A stretch of DNA of 33,786 bases. Source: Solibacillus cecembensis (GTDB lineage Bacteria; Bacillota; Bacilli; Bacillales_A; Planococcaceae). The notes beneath the pieces were generated by a model. It made no database searches and was not told the DNA's origin. It worked only from the letters and a program-made list of their open reading frames with translations. Of this stretch, positions 7,649 to 16,561 are shown in pieces. The position numbers and the translations under genes are program-made. Position 1 is the first letter of the stretch; each line of letters starts with the position of its first letter. The DNA lies in NCBI RefSeq assembly GCF_001439635.1, contig NZ_LMBZ01000007.1, positions 123,158 to 156,943 on the forward strand, given 5' to 3'.

Positions 7649-8758
7649 TTAATCTTGATCTGGGAGAATGCGGTCTTCCGTTTCTATATCAAAGAAATGG
7701 GCTTTGTTCATATTCAATGCCAATGTCAGAACTTCACCTGGTTTCGCATCAGTGGAAGCATCGACACGGGAAATAAATGTTTGTTCCTCGATTTGGGCGT
7801 AAAGAATGGTTTCAGCGCCGAGTAATTCCGCTACTTCTATTGTTACATCGACTTTGGAACTTTGAGAAGCTTCAATAGAAGTAAGGTCAGTATGGAAATC
7901 TTCCGGACGAATGCCCATCGTAATTTCTTTGTTTACATAGCCTTGCGCACGTAAATAGGTCATTTTTTGTTCTGGGATGGAAAGTGAAACATTGCCAATC
8001 GTCATTTTTCCATCTAATAGCGTACCTGTGAAAAAGTTCATGGCAGGTGAACCGATAAAGCCGCCGACAAAAACATTTTTCGGTTTCTCGTACACTTCTT
8101 TTGGTGTCCCAACTTGTTGAATAATTCCGTCCTTCATTACAACAAGTCTCGTTGCCATTGTCATTGCTTCTGTTTGGTCATGCGTTACATAGATCGTTGT
8201 AGTTTGTAAGCGTTGATGCAGTTTCGTGATCTCCGCACGCATATGAACACGAAGCTTGGCATCTAAATTTGATAGTGGCTCATCCATTAAGAAAACTCGT
8301 GCATCACGAACGATGGCACGACCTAATGCAACACGCTGACGTTGACCACCTGATAGAGCTTTTGGTTTACGATTCAAATAGGGTTCCAAATCCAAAATTT
8401 TAGCAGCTTCCTTTACACGACGGTCAATTTCATCTTTTGGAAGTTTTCGTAATTTCAAGCCAAACGCCATATTTTCATACACACTCATATGTGGATAAAG
8501 GGCATAGTTTTGGAAAACCATCGCGATATCACGGTCTTTAGGCGCAACGTCATTCATCCGCTTGCCATCGATTAACAATTCACCTTTTGAAATTTCCTCC
8601 AACCCAGCTACCATACGCAGTGTTGTTGATTTTCCACAACCTGAAGGACCAACGAAAACGATAAACTCTTTATCTTTAATCTCAAGGTTAAAATCCTTTA
8701 CCGCAGTTACATCTTTATCATAAATTTTAAAAATATGTTCTAATTTTAATTCAGCCAT
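7649..8758 (-). CDS. msmK: Sugar ABC transporter ATPase, MsmK/UgpC family
   Basis: A 369-residue carbohydrate-uptake ATPase of usual length. Walker A is GPSGCGKST (37-45), Q-loop FQNYALYPH (82-90), signature LSGGQ (135-139), Walker B VFLMDEP (155-161), then the D-loop SNLD. The C-terminal third is the MalK-type TOBE/OB regulatory domain. The gene is alone on its transcript, with no permease or binding protein. Shared MsmK-type ATPases are known to energise several sugar transporters, including the streptococcal sialic-acid transporter SatABC. The ATPase-less transporter at 11.6-14.9 kb is the obvious partner. RBS is AAGGGGGATATG-like, just before the ATG. Its own promoter and a cre-like site are upstream. 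Confidence 0.92.
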   Translation of the reverse strand: MAELKLEHIFKIYDKDVTAVKDFNLEIKDKEFIVFVGPSGCGKSTTLRMVAGLEEISKGELLIDGKRMNDVAPKDRDIAMVFQNYALYPHMSVYENMAFGLKLRKLPKDEIDRRVKEAAKILDLEPYLNRKPKALSGGQRQRVALGRAIVRDARVFLMDEPLSNLDAKLRVHMRAEITKLHQRLQTTTIYVTHDQTEAMTMATRLVVMKDGIIQQVGTPKEVYEKPKNVFVGGFIGSPAMNFFTGTLLDGKMTIGNVSLSIPEQKMTYLRAQGYVNKEITMGIRPEDFHTDLTSIEASQSSKVDVTIEVAELLGAETILYAQIEEQTFISRVDASTDAKPGEVLTLALNMNKAHFFDIETEDRILPDQD

Positions 8759-8779
8759 TAATCATATCCCCCTTAAAAA

Positions 8780-8825
8780 TGAAAGCGTTTTACATAGTGT
8801 AGTAGAAAGTAACAGGAAATGTAAA
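8780..8825 (-). promoter_or_regulatory. msmK promoter with cre-like site
   Basis: On the minus strand TTTACA (8825-8820), 18 bases, TACACT (8801-8796). Immediately downstream lies a cre-like sequence, read on the plus strand as TGAAAGCGTTTTAC (8780-8793). It matches 12 of 14 positions of the CcpA consensus, with the last two bases swapped. Repression by CcpA is inferred. Confidence 0.5.
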
Positions 8826-8919
8826 TGTTCAATTTGCACAAAATATCCACCTTGTTTATAGGGCACTTTGTACAATAATGCTCACATAAGTTCAAAACCT
8901 CTGAATTACGGCAAAGAAA

Positions 8920-9819
8920 TTATTCAATTCTCTTCGTCATTAATGGAATCGCAAGCGCTAAAAATGCTGCATTGGAGAACTCTCGGCAGTCAATACCTGT
9001 TTTATTAATGAATTTATCAAATCGGTATTGCAAGCTATTCCGATGGATATGCAACCTTTTAGCGGCTAAAGAAGCGTTCAAATTATATTGCAAAAACACT
9101 TTTAACGTATGGAGCATTTCCTCGTCTTGAAGACTTTCTATTAAATAATAGGACAGTAGTTTTTGATCGATTAAATGTGTTGATGTAATGAGAAGTTTAG
9201 GAAAGGCTTCATAAAATAGTACTGTTTTTTCTTGTTCAATATATGGAAGAAGCTCTTGAAAGCATTGTTTTTCCATACTAAATTTCTCTTTTAACAACAT
9301 ATCCACTTTATGTAATTGTCCGATAAAACTATATATCACAACAAGAAAATCACTCGTCAATGTGTCGCTTAACTGGATAAATTCCTCTTTATCAAAAATA
9401 CTTTGCGGTTTTTCCTCAATAATAATCCCGTACATATTGTTAATCCATAGAACGATCGGTTGCTGAAAAGCCCCTTTAATAGCTTCTTCAAAGTTAATCG
9501 GGTCAGCAATTGGTTGTTTCGATTGAAAATAAAAAAAACGAATCGATTCGACATCTTCCGAAAAAGGGAAGTCGTTTGAATGACTAAATAAAAATTGTTG
9601 CCATTTCAACTGAACAATCGTGTTTTTTGAATTCGTTTCTGTGTCCTCAATTAAAATAAATAATGTTCGTAAAAGGTTTAGCTCGACCTCAGTAATCGCT
9701 GTTTTTAATAGGCCAAAAGTTTGCCCATCTTCTGTTTGGAACCAATAGTTCTCAGTGTCTTCTGGAATGAAATCAGTCGTAAAAGCCATGTGGAAATAGT
9801 CTGCTAGTTTCTTTATCAT
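8920..9819 (-). CDS. PucR/CdaR-type helix-turn-helix regulator
   Basis: A 299-residue protein with a C-terminal helix-turn-helix of the PucR/CdaR type: FLQYNLNASLAAKRLHIHRN, then SLQYRFDKFINKTGID (about residues 243-278). The N-terminal 200 residues show no obvious motif and probably sense a ligand. ATG at 9819 was chosen because AAGAAGGAGC lies just upstream; the frame continues up to 9891 without another good site. It lies between msmK, 160 bases downstream on the same strand, and the divergent sialic-acid operon, so it may control either. CdaR relatives often respond to sugar acids or amino acids; the ligand here is unknown. Confidence 0.75.
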   Translation of the reverse strand: MIKKLADYFHMAFTTDFIPEDTENYWFQTEDGQTFGLLKTAITEVELNLLRTLFILIEDTETNSKNTIVQLKWQQFLFSHSNDFPFSEDVESIRFFYFQSKQPIADPINFEEAIKGAFQQPIVLWINNMYGIIIEEKPQSIFDKEEFIQLSDTLTSDFLVVIYSFIGQLHKVDMLLKEKFSMEKQCFQELLPYIEQEKTVLFYEAFPKLLITSTHLIDQKLLSYYLIESLQDEEMLHTLKVFLQYNLNASLAAKRLHIHRNSLQYRFDKFINKTGIDCREFSNAAFLALAIPLMTKRIE

Positions 9820-9957
9820 ATGCGCTCCTTCTTTCATGGAATTACTCACCGTACTTTTTATAAATTTGCTTGAAAAGGAGAACTTTGTCAATGGAAAGAG
9901 AAGGGTAGAATTTGTTTTGAAAATAATTTCCTAAAATTAAAAATATTTAGAAAATTA

Positions 9958-10004
9958 TTTACATATTTTAAAGTCTAGTATATGATTACTTGTAAGCGTT
10001 AACA
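9958..10004 (+). promoter_or_regulatory. Sialic-acid operon promoter with perfect cre site
   Basis: TTTACA (9958-9963), 17 bases, TATGAT (9981-9986), followed at the expected start of transcription by TGTAAGCGTTAACA (9991-10004). This sequence fits the CcpA consensus TGWAARCGYTWNCW at every position. CcpA bound there would block initiation, so the operon should be catabolite repressed. Confidence 0.8.
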
Positions 10005-10078
10005 AGGAAAAAATGGAAGGGAGCGTTATAACCTCAAAGAAATAGTTTGTTACTACATTAATTTTAGGTGGGATTAGA

Positions 10079-10996
10079 GTGAACTTAGAAAAATTTAAAG
10101 GAATATTTCCTGCTTTTTATGCTTGTTATGATGATGTAGGAGAAGTTTCAGAAAATCGAACGAAAGAATTATGCGACTACTTGTACAATAAAGGGGTTAA
10201 TGGACTTTACGTTGGTGGTAGTTCAGGAGAATGCATTTATCAAAACCTCGAAGAAAGAAAAGCAACTTTAAAATATGTTGCTGAAAGTTTAAGAGGGAAA
10301 TGCACGTTAATCGCACATGTTGGCGCACCATCTACTAGAGACAGTGTGATTCTAGCACAATATGCAAATGAATTAGGATATGATGCGCTATCTGCAATTC
10401 CACCAATCTACTTCAAATTACCTGAAAGTTCAATCTATAAGTATTGGTCTGAAATTATGGATGCAACCGACTTGCCATTTATTATTTACAACATTCCGCA
10501 AACGACGGGATATAGCCTTTCACTGCCATTATTTAGAAAATTAATAGAGAATAAAAAGGTAATTGGCGTCAAAAATTCCTCAATGCCTGTAATGGATATT
10601 GAAAGATTCAAGGCGGTTGAAGAAAATGTAATCGTCTTTAACGGACCTGATGAACAATATGTTGCGGGAAGATTAATTGGTGCGGATAGTGGCATAGGTG
10701 GAACATATGGAGTGATGCCAGAACTTTTCTTAATGGCTGAAAAGTTTGTCTCGACAGGAAACTTTAATGATGCGAGAAAAATACAAAAGGATATTAATGA
10801 CATTATTATCGCGTTATGTTCCTTAAATGGTTCGATGTATTCGGCTATTAAAGAAGTTTTAAAGTTAAGTGGAGTAAATATCGGAAGTGTTCGAGGGCCA
10901 CTAGAGCCAGTAACCGGGGAAGACTTGATTAAAATTAATGATATTAAACAGATGATTGATCAAGCGATATCTTCTTATGTAAAGGTAACCAAATGA
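10079..10996 (+). CDS. nanA: N-acetylneuraminate lyase (NanA-like)
   Basis: A 305-residue TIM-barrel enzyme of the DHDPS/NAL family. It is expected to split N-acetylneuraminate into ManNAc and pyruvate. Visible features are GGSSGE at 46-51, the catalytic tyrosine Y137 in IIYNIP and the Schiff-base lysine K165 in GVKNSS, the same positions as in E. coli NanA. GTG start after AGGTGGG. It is the first gene of the operon and overlaps the next by four bases. The family also contains DHDPS and other aldolases, but the neighbouring nanE, ROK kinase and mutarotase make the lyase assignment strong. Confidence 0.88.
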   Translation: MNLEKFKGIFPAFYACYDDVGEVSENRTKELCDYLYNKGVNGLYVGGSSGECIYQNLEERKATLKYVAESLRGKCTLIAHVGAPSTRDSVILAQYANELGYDALSAIPPIYFKLPESSIYKYWSEIMDATDLPFIIYNIPQTTGYSLSLPLFRKLIENKKVIGVKNSSMPVMDIERFKAVEENVIVFNGPDEQYVAGRLIGADSGIGGTYGVMPELFLMAEKFVSTGNFNDARKIQKDINDIIIALCSLNGSMYSAIKEVLKLSGVNIGSVRGPLEPVTGEDLIKINDIKQMIDQAISSYVKVTK

Positions 10997-11637
10997 AAAG
11001 AAGAATCGTATGTTTTGGAGATTCCAATACATGGGGATTTAATGCAAGAACGAATGAAAGATTTCCAGAAGGGGTTAGGTGGACAAGCCGATTAGCTGAA
11101 ATGTTAGGGGATGCGTTTCAAGTTATTGAGGAAGGATTATCAGGGAGAACAAGTGTAATCGATGATCCATTATTTGAAGGGTTAAATGGTTATGATTACA
11201 TCCATCCGTGCTTAATGAGCCATGCACCTTTAGAGCTTGTCATTATTATGCTTGGTACAAATGATACGAAAGAAAGGTTTCATTTAACTTCTTATAATAT
11301 CGCACAAGGAATTGCTAGACTTTCACAAAAGGCAAAAACTACTCCGGCAGCTTCAAAGGGAGGCTTTCCAAAAGTGTTAGTTATTGCGCCTCCTCCTATT
11401 GAAAAAGAATACTACGAAACAGAAGTAGGACCTTCAATGGGAAGGGATTGTCATCTTAAATCAGAGGAAATGCCAAAGTATTTAAAAGAATTATTGGCTA
11501 CTCAACATACAGAATTTCTAGATACAAAGGGACTCGTACCAATGAATAACATTGATTTTATGCATCTTGATGAAGAAGGGCATAAGCTATTATCACATCT
11601 AGTATTTCATAGAATCAAAAATATTTTATCAGATTAA
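10993..11637 (+). CDS. SGNH/GDSL hydrolase, probable sialate or aryl esterase
   Basis: A 214-residue cytoplasmic protein with all SGNH blocks: FGDSNTWGF (nucleophile S11), GLSGRTS (block II glycine), LGTNDTK (block III asparagine) and HLDEEGH (catalytic Asp/His). No signal peptide. It resembles arylesterase-type GDSL enzymes, and the genomic setting suggests removal of O-acetyl groups from imported sialic acid before or after the lyase step. That substrate is inferred. It starts inside the nanA stop (ATGA overlap), indicating translational coupling. Confidence 0.82.
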   Translation: MKRRIVCFGDSNTWGFNARTNERFPEGVRWTSRLAEMLGDAFQVIEEGLSGRTSVIDDPLFEGLNGYDYIHPCLMSHAPLELVIIMLGTNDTKERFHLTSYNIAQGIARLSQKAKTTPAASKGGFPKVLVIAPPPIEKEYYETEVGPSMGRDCHLKSEEMPKYLKELLATQHTEFLDTKGLVPMNNIDFMHLDEEGHKLLSHLVFHRIKNILSD

Positions 11638-11662
11638 TTGGATGAATAAGGGGGAAATGTTC

Positions 11663-13057
11663 ATGTTTAAAAAGCGTTTTTTGACAATGGGGTTAGCAAC
11701 TGGTCTTGTACTATCAGCTTTAGCAGGTTGTGCAGAAAAAGAGTCGGGTAATTCGGATGTGGATTCTGATTCAGGTAAAGAAGTGGAACTTAGAGTTTGG
11801 TTAACACCGCAGTGGAAGGGTGTTTTAGACGGTTCTGAAGAGGGAGCCGACTACGATAGCTTCTTCAAACATGCAGCTGAACGATTTGAAAAAGAATATA
11901 AGGATCACAATGTAAACGTCAATGTTGAAGTTGTTGCAGGTGATCAAAGGGACGAGCTATTAAATGTAAATCTGAATGGTGGGACGCCTCCAGATGTGTT
12001 CTTTGAAAGTGTATTCGCTATGGGAGATTATGCTCACCGAGGCGCTTTAGTTCCGATAAATGATATCGTGGACGATGCAGCAAAAAATGATATCGCTCAA
12101 AACTACTGGGATAATGTGACATTCGGTGATGATGTTTACTTCTACCCATTCTCACAAAACCCAGGAACTTTTGCTTATAACGCGGAAATGTTCGAAGCGG
12201 CAGGACTTGAGAAGTACATTGGTGGAGAAGAAGAAATTAAGACTTGGACTCTAGCTGAGTATGAGGAAATCCTTAAAGCATTAAAAGAAAACCTACCTAA
12301 GGAAAAATATTCAAATGCATACCCAATGGGCTTATTCGCTCTAAATAATCAAGGGGATACGTGGAATCTTGCTTATTTAAGAATGTTTGGGAATCAATTC
12401 TTTGATAAAGATGGTCAGCTAGTGATTAATGATGAAAATGGTGCGAAGGCGGCAAGCTGGATGAAGAAAATTTACGACGCTGGCTATACAAACCCTGGTG
12501 CAGAATCAGTTTCTTCAAATGATGTAAACGCGATGTTCCAAAATCAACAGTTAGCAATTAGCTTTACAAATGCGATTTTATTCAATAACGCTAAGGCTGA
12601 TATGGAAAGTGGAAAAGCACCTAAATTTGATATTAGACTGGCGAACATCCCATCTGAAAGTGGCGATCCATTATCATTCACTTATGTGACAGGAGCAGCT
12701 GTTTTTGATACAAAAGACGAAACGAGAATTCAAGTTAGTAAGGATTTCGTGAAATTTATGTCAACAGATCCAGAACTTGTGAAGGCTTCTAAAAATGGTG
12801 TGCCAGTAAGAAATTCTGTTGTGGAAGAATTTAGTGCAGAAAATCCTTTCTTCGCAGCATATGCTGCAAACGCGCCATACGTGTTTAACTTTACTGGAAA
12901 TGTACCAGGATACAGCCAATTAAGACAAGTTCTATATCCAGAACTACAAGCTTTATATACAGGTGCAAAAACAGCCGAAGAAACAGTGGAAGGCTATCAA
13001 ACAAAAGGCAATCAAGTAATTGAAGAAGCAAAAGCAAACTCAGTAATTTATAAATAA
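11663..13057 (+). CDS. Sugar ABC transporter substrate-binding lipoprotein
   Basis: A 464-residue family 1 solute-binding protein. The signal peptide ends in the lipobox LAGC, placing the lipid-modified cysteine at residue 23, so the protein sits on the outer face of the membrane. ATG at 11663 was chosen because AAGGGGG lies eight bases upstream; an earlier ATG at 11642 would put that site inside the gene. It is followed by two permease genes but no ATPase. Its place between lyase and epimerase suggests sialic acid, or a sialylated sugar, as ligand. It is not similar in layout to TRAP or SSS sialic-acid transporters. Confidence 0.88.
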   Translation: MFKKRFLTMGLATGLVLSALAGCAEKESGNSDVDSDSGKEVELRVWLTPQWKGVLDGSEEGADYDSFFKHAAERFEKEYKDHNVNVNVEVVAGDQRDELLNVNLNGGTPPDVFFESVFAMGDYAHRGALVPINDIVDDAAKNDIAQNYWDNVTFGDDVYFYPFSQNPGTFAYNAEMFEAAGLEKYIGGEEEIKTWTLAEYEEILKALKENLPKEKYSNAYPMGLFALNNQGDTWNLAYLRMFGNQFFDKDGQLVINDENGAKAASWMKKIYDAGYTNPGAESVSSNDVNAMFQNQQLAISFTNAILFNNAKADMESGKAPKFDIRLANIPSESGDPLSFTYVTGAAVFDTKDETRIQVSKDFVKFMSTDPELVKASKNGVPVRNSVVEEFSAENPFFAAYAANAPYVFNFTGNVPGYSQLRQVLYPELQALYTGAKTAEETVEGYQTKGNQVIEEAKANSVIYK

Positions 13058-13084
13058 ACTTCTTAAAGTATATAACTTTACATC

Positions 13085-13114
13085 AATTTAAGCCCCTTTA
13101 TTGGGGCTTAAATT
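13085..13114 (+). terminator. Intercistronic hairpin after binding-protein gene
   Basis: A perfect 12-bp stem, AATTTAAGCCCC/GGGGCTTAAATT, with a TTTATT loop. No T-run follows. It is preceded by a smaller palindrome TAAAGT-N5-ACTTTA (13064-13080). Such hairpins between a binding protein and its permeases commonly protect the upstream mRNA or reduce read-through, giving more binding protein than permease. Confidence 0.7.
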
Positions 13115-13126
13115 GTAGAAAGGTAA

Positions 13127-14011
13127 ATGATGCGCATGAAAATCATCAAAGAGTCTAATAAAGAAAATCTCACGGGCTATTTATTTGTCGCACCTCAAAT
13201 TTTACTTTTTTTAATCTTCCTAGTTTATCCGATTATAGAAGGAATTCGATTAAGTTTATTCCAAATTAACTATCAAGATGAAGTATTTGTTGGATTGGAC
13301 AATTACCGAAAACTATTTAGTGATCCTGTCTTCATTCAATCGACGATTAACACAGTCATTTTTGTTGTATTTATTGTCGCATTAACTGTTGTTTTCGCCA
13401 TGTTTGTATCTGCAGCAGTGTTTGATAAAAATGCGAAATATGTGTCATTTATAAGAGGGGCATACTATATCCCTGTCATGGTTTCGATGGTCGTAATGAG
13501 TATGATTTGGAGCTTTTTACTAAACCCTGCAAATGGACTCATTCCTTTTGTAGCAAGGGAATTGGAAGTTGTATCCGTGAATTTTTTAGGTGATACAAGG
13601 TTAGTATTACCTGTCATTATTTTCGTAACTTTCGCGACGAATGTAGGGCAAGCAATCATCTTGTACATAGCATCTATGATTGGCGTCCCAAAGGAGCTTT
13701 TTGAAGCGGCGGAAGTAGATGGGGCAAGTCGAATGAAAGTAATCTTTAAGATTATCATTCCAATGGTCAAGCCAACTACCCTTTACATTATTATTATGAA
13801 CATTATTGCCGTACTTAAGATATTCGTTGTCATCCAGCTATTAACGGGTGGAGGGCCAAATAATGCCTCAACAACGCTCATGTATTACTTATACAATAAT
13901 GCATTCAAATATAATCAGCTTGGTATTGCTTCGGCAGTCGGTGTCATTATGTTCTTAATTACATTAGTTCTATCGATTCCACAGCTTAGAGCCATGTTTA
14001 AGAAGGATTAG
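13127..14011 (+). CDS. Sugar ABC transporter permease 1 (MalF-type)
   Basis: A 294-residue binding-protein-dependent permease with about six membrane segments. The cytoplasmic EAA loop, which contacts the ATPase, reads ELFEAAEVDGASRMKVIFK near residues 188-206. Three in-frame ATGs (13127, 13130, 13136) follow AAAGG; the second has the best spacing, so the true start may be 13130. It pairs with the next gene to form the channel for the upstream binding protein. Confidence 0.9.
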   Translation: MMRMKIIKESNKENLTGYLFVAPQILLFLIFLVYPIIEGIRLSLFQINYQDEVFVGLDNYRKLFSDPVFIQSTINTVIFVVFIVALTVVFAMFVSAAVFDKNAKYVSFIRGAYYIPVMVSMVVMSMIWSFLLNPANGLIPFVARELEVVSVNFLGDTRLVLPVIIFVTFATNVGQAIILYIASMIGVPKELFEAAEVDGASRMKVIFKIIIPMVKPTTLYIIIMNIIAVLKIFVVIQLLTGGGPNNASTTLMYYLYNNAFKYNQLGIASAVGVIMFLITLVLSIPQLRAMFKKD

Positions 14012-14023
14012 GGGTGATCAAAC

Positions 14024-14860
14024 ATGTTTAAAAAGAAAGCTAAGAAAAGAGAAAAAATTGATATCGTATTCAATATTATTGTCATATTTTTTGCTATTCT
14101 AAGTTTGTTTCCGCTTTACTGGCTTGTAACAAGCTCTTTTAAGAATAGCGCGGATGTTGTTAAAATGCCGCCAGATTGGTTCCCAAAGACCTTTACTTGG
14201 AGCAATTATGCGGATGTTTTTAGCAATCAGCCTGCTTTTACATGGGCGTACAATAGTTTAGTTGTCGCTTTAGTTTCTACGTTTGCCTTAATCATCGTCA
14301 GTGCCCTAGCAGCCTATGCCTTTTCAAAGCTAAAATTTAAGGGGAAAAATATTCTTTTCATTATTTTTATTTCAAGTTTAATGATTCCAAAAGAAGTGAT
14401 GATTGTTCCTTTGTTTCGAATTATTCAAGACTTCGGTATGGTCAATACGTTAAGTGGAATGATTTTCCCTAACGTCGCAACAGCTTTTGGGGTATTTTTA
14501 CTAAAAGGATTTTTTGATACAATTCCTGATTCTTTAAGGGAAGCGGCAAAAATCGATGGGGCGAGTGAGTTTAAAATTTTTTATAAAATCATGTTACCTT
14601 TAGCAAAACCAGGGATTGGTGCATTATTTATTCTTAACTTTGTTCAAGTGTGGAATGACTATTTATGGCAGCTTGTAGTCGGACAATCTAAAGATTCAAA
14701 AACGCTCATGGTAGGAATAGCAACATTGATGCAAGATTTAAATCCAAACTTTGCTTATAAAATGGCCGGAGCAACAGTTGCAGCCATTCCTATGTTACTA
14801 ATATTTATTTTCTTCCAGAAGTATTTTACAAAAGGAATTACGCTTGGATCGGATAAGTAA
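14024..14860 (+). CDS. Sugar ABC transporter permease 2 (MalG-type)
   Basis: A 278-residue permease with six membrane segments and the EAA loop [19 protein letters not shown] near residues 170-188. It starts 12 bases after permease 1 with a GGGGTGATC-type site. The two permeases and the lipoprotein form a complete importer apart from the ATPase, for which no gene exists in this operon. The lone MsmK-type ATPase at 7649-8758 is the likely energy source. Confidence 0.9.
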   Translation: MFKKKAKKREKIDIVFNIIVIFFAILSLFPLYWLVTSSFKNSADVVKMPPDWFPKTFTWSNYADVFSNQPAFTWAYNSLVVALVSTFALIIVSALAAYAFSKLKFKGKNILFIIFISSLMIPKEVMIVPLFRIIQDFGMVNTLSGMIFPNVATAFGVFLLKGFFDTIPDSLREAAKIDGASEFKIFYKIMLPLAKPGIGALFILNFVQVWNDYLWQLVVGQSKDSKTLMVGIATLMQDLNPNFAYKMAGATVAAIPMLLIFIFFQKYFTKGITLGSDK

Positions 14861-14880
14861 TATTTTTTACGTGGAGATGT

Positions 14881-15582
14881 ATGTATATGAATAAAAAACA
14901 GGAAATTTTTAGTCGCATTCATGGCAAATTAATCGTTTCATGTCAGGCACTTCCTGAAGAACCCCTTCATAGCTCTTTTATTATGAGTAAAATGGCTTAT
15001 GCCGCAATGCTTGGAGGGGCAAAGGGGATTCGAGCAAATAGTGTGGAAGATATTAAAGAAATGAAAAAGGTCGTTGAACTGCCTATCATTGGAATTATAA
15101 AGCAGGTGTATGAAGGGTCGGATGTATTTATAACACCGACTAATAAAGAGATTGAACTTCTTTATCATGAAGGTGTAGATATTATTGCACTGGATGCGAC
15201 GAAAAGAATTCGACCGGATGGCAAGACAATCAGTGAAGTATTCCCTGAAATTAGAGAAACGTATAAAGAGCAACTATTTATGGCAGATTGCTCGACTTAT
15301 GAAGAAGCGAAAGAGGCCTATGAACTAGGATTTGATTGCTTAGGTACAACATTAAGCGGTTATACAGAATACACAAAGCATCAGTCATTACCCGATATTC
15401 AGTTAATGGAAAGATTAGTTCAGGATTTCCCGATTCCGGTCATTGCGGAGGGGGGAATTTGGACGCCTGAGGAACTGAAACGCGTGTTCGAAGTAGGCGT
15501 TCATACAGCAGTCGTAGGGACAGCAATTACGAGACCAATGGAAATTACAAAGCGATTTATTTCTGCAATGAAAGATGAATGA
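14881..15582 (+). CDS. nanE: N-acetylmannosamine-6-phosphate 2-epimerase NanE
   Basis: A 233-residue TIM-barrel protein that converts ManNAc-6-P to GlcNAc-6-P. Family marks are [10 protein letters not shown] near 45-54, the catalytic lysine in PIIGIIK (K74), IIALDATKR, and the catalytic glutamate in [13 protein letters not shown] (E190). GTGGAG at 14871-14876 is closer than usual to the ATG at 14881; the ATG at 14887 has better spacing and may be the true start. The enzymes that would follow (NagA, NagB) are not in the window and are presumably elsewhere. Confidence 0.93.
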   Translation: MYMNKKQEIFSRIHGKLIVSCQALPEEPLHSSFIMSKMAYAAMLGGAKGIRANSVEDIKEMKKVVELPIIGIIKQVYEGSDVFITPTNKEIELLYHEGVDIIALDATKRIRPDGKTISEVFPEIRETYKEQLFMADCSTYEEAKEAYELGFDCLGTTLSGYTEYTKHQSLPDIQLMERLVQDFPIPVIAEGGIWTPEELKRVFEVGVHTAVVGTAITRPMEITKRFISAMKDE

Positions 15583-15601
15583 ATAGGAAAAATATTTTAC
15601 C

Positions 15602-15631
15602 GAATAATTCCTTTATTAAAAGGGATTATTC
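15602..15631 (+). terminator. Intercistronic hairpin before the ROK kinase
   Basis: GAATAATTCCTTT pairs with AAAGGGATTATTC: 13 bp with one wobble and an ATTA loop. It is not followed by a T-run. It likely tunes read-through or protects the nanE-side mRNA. Confidence 0.55.
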
Positions 15632-15664
15632 TGCATGAAAAGATAGATGTAGAGGGTGATTAAA

Positions 15665-16543
15665 ATGAAAATATTGGCAGCCGATATTGGTGGAACATCT
15701 ATAAAAGTTGGCATCTCAAATAAAGAGGGCAAGATTGAGCTATTTAAAGAGTTCGACACAGAAAGTAAAAAAGGTGGAAAATATTTAGTTGAGAAACTAA
15801 TTAAGATAATAAGCGAATACGAGGACTTTGATGCAATTGGTATAAGCACTGCTGGGCAAGTAGATAGTATAGAAGGTTCGATCATTTATGCGAATGACAA
15901 TATTCCTAACTATACCGGTACACAATTAAAGAAGATTTTAGAAAATCAATTTAACGTTCCTGTAAAAGTTGAAAATGATGTATACGCAGCCGCTTTAGGA
16001 GAACAAAATTTCGGAGTTGCAAAGGAGTTTAATGATTTTCTTTGTTTAACTTATGGTACAGGTATTGGTGGTGCCATTGTAATGAATTCAAAACTATATA
16101 AAGGACATAACGGTCTGGCGGCAGTATTTGGACATATCATTACGCACCCTTTTGGAAATAAGTGTAATTGTTCTAAGGCTGGTTGCTATGAAACATACGC
16201 TTCGACAACCGCTTTAATCAAGAAGGCAAAGGAAATACACTCCGATTTAATAAATGGTCGCGTGATTTTTGAAAGATTAACTGAGGGAGATAAAAGCCTC
16301 GAAATCGTTCTTAACGACTGGGTGGAAGAAGTAGCGGTAGGTCTCACTTCCCTTGTTCACATTTTTAACCCTCCAGCAATTATTATTGGTGGTGGCGTGA
16401 TGGAGCAGGAAAGTGTGGTCAATATGGTATCAAGTAAAGTTCGAGAGTTAACGATGGAGTGCTTCTCAGATGTGAAAATTATGAAAGCCTCCCTTGGAAA
16501 TAAAGCGGGTCTTCTTGGTGCAGTGTCTCTACATTTAAAATGA
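15665..16543 (+). CDS. nanK: ROK-family sugar kinase, probable ManNAc kinase NanK
   Basis: A 292-residue ROK protein. Visible are the phosphate-binding [10 protein letters not shown] (7-16), the catalytic END (103-105, Asp105), GTGIGG (131-136) and the ROK zinc motif [11 protein letters not shown] (166-176), preceded by a zinc-ligand-type GHIITHP. ROK kinases include ManNAc, glucose and fructose kinases; between nanE and the RpiR regulator, phosphorylation of ManNAc to ManNAc-6-P is the best reading. ATG at 15665 was chosen because AGAGGGTG lies seven bases upstream; the longer GTG frame starts inside that site. Confidence 0.88.
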   Translation: MKILAADIGGTSIKVGISNKEGKIELFKEFDTESKKGGKYLVEKLIKIISEYEDFDAIGISTAGQVDSIEGSIIYANDNIPNYTGTQLKKILENQFNVPVKVENDVYAAALGEQNFGVAKEFNDFLCLTYGTGIGGAIVMNSKLYKGHNGLAAVFGHIITHPFGNKCNCSKAGCYETYASTTALIKKAKEIHSDLINGRVIFERLTEGDKSLEIVLNDWVEEVAVGLTSLVHIFNPPAIIIGGGVMEQESVVNMVSSKVRELTMECFSDVKIMKASLGNKAGLLGAVSLHLK

Positions 16544-16561
16544 AAATAAAGGAGTTCCCAC

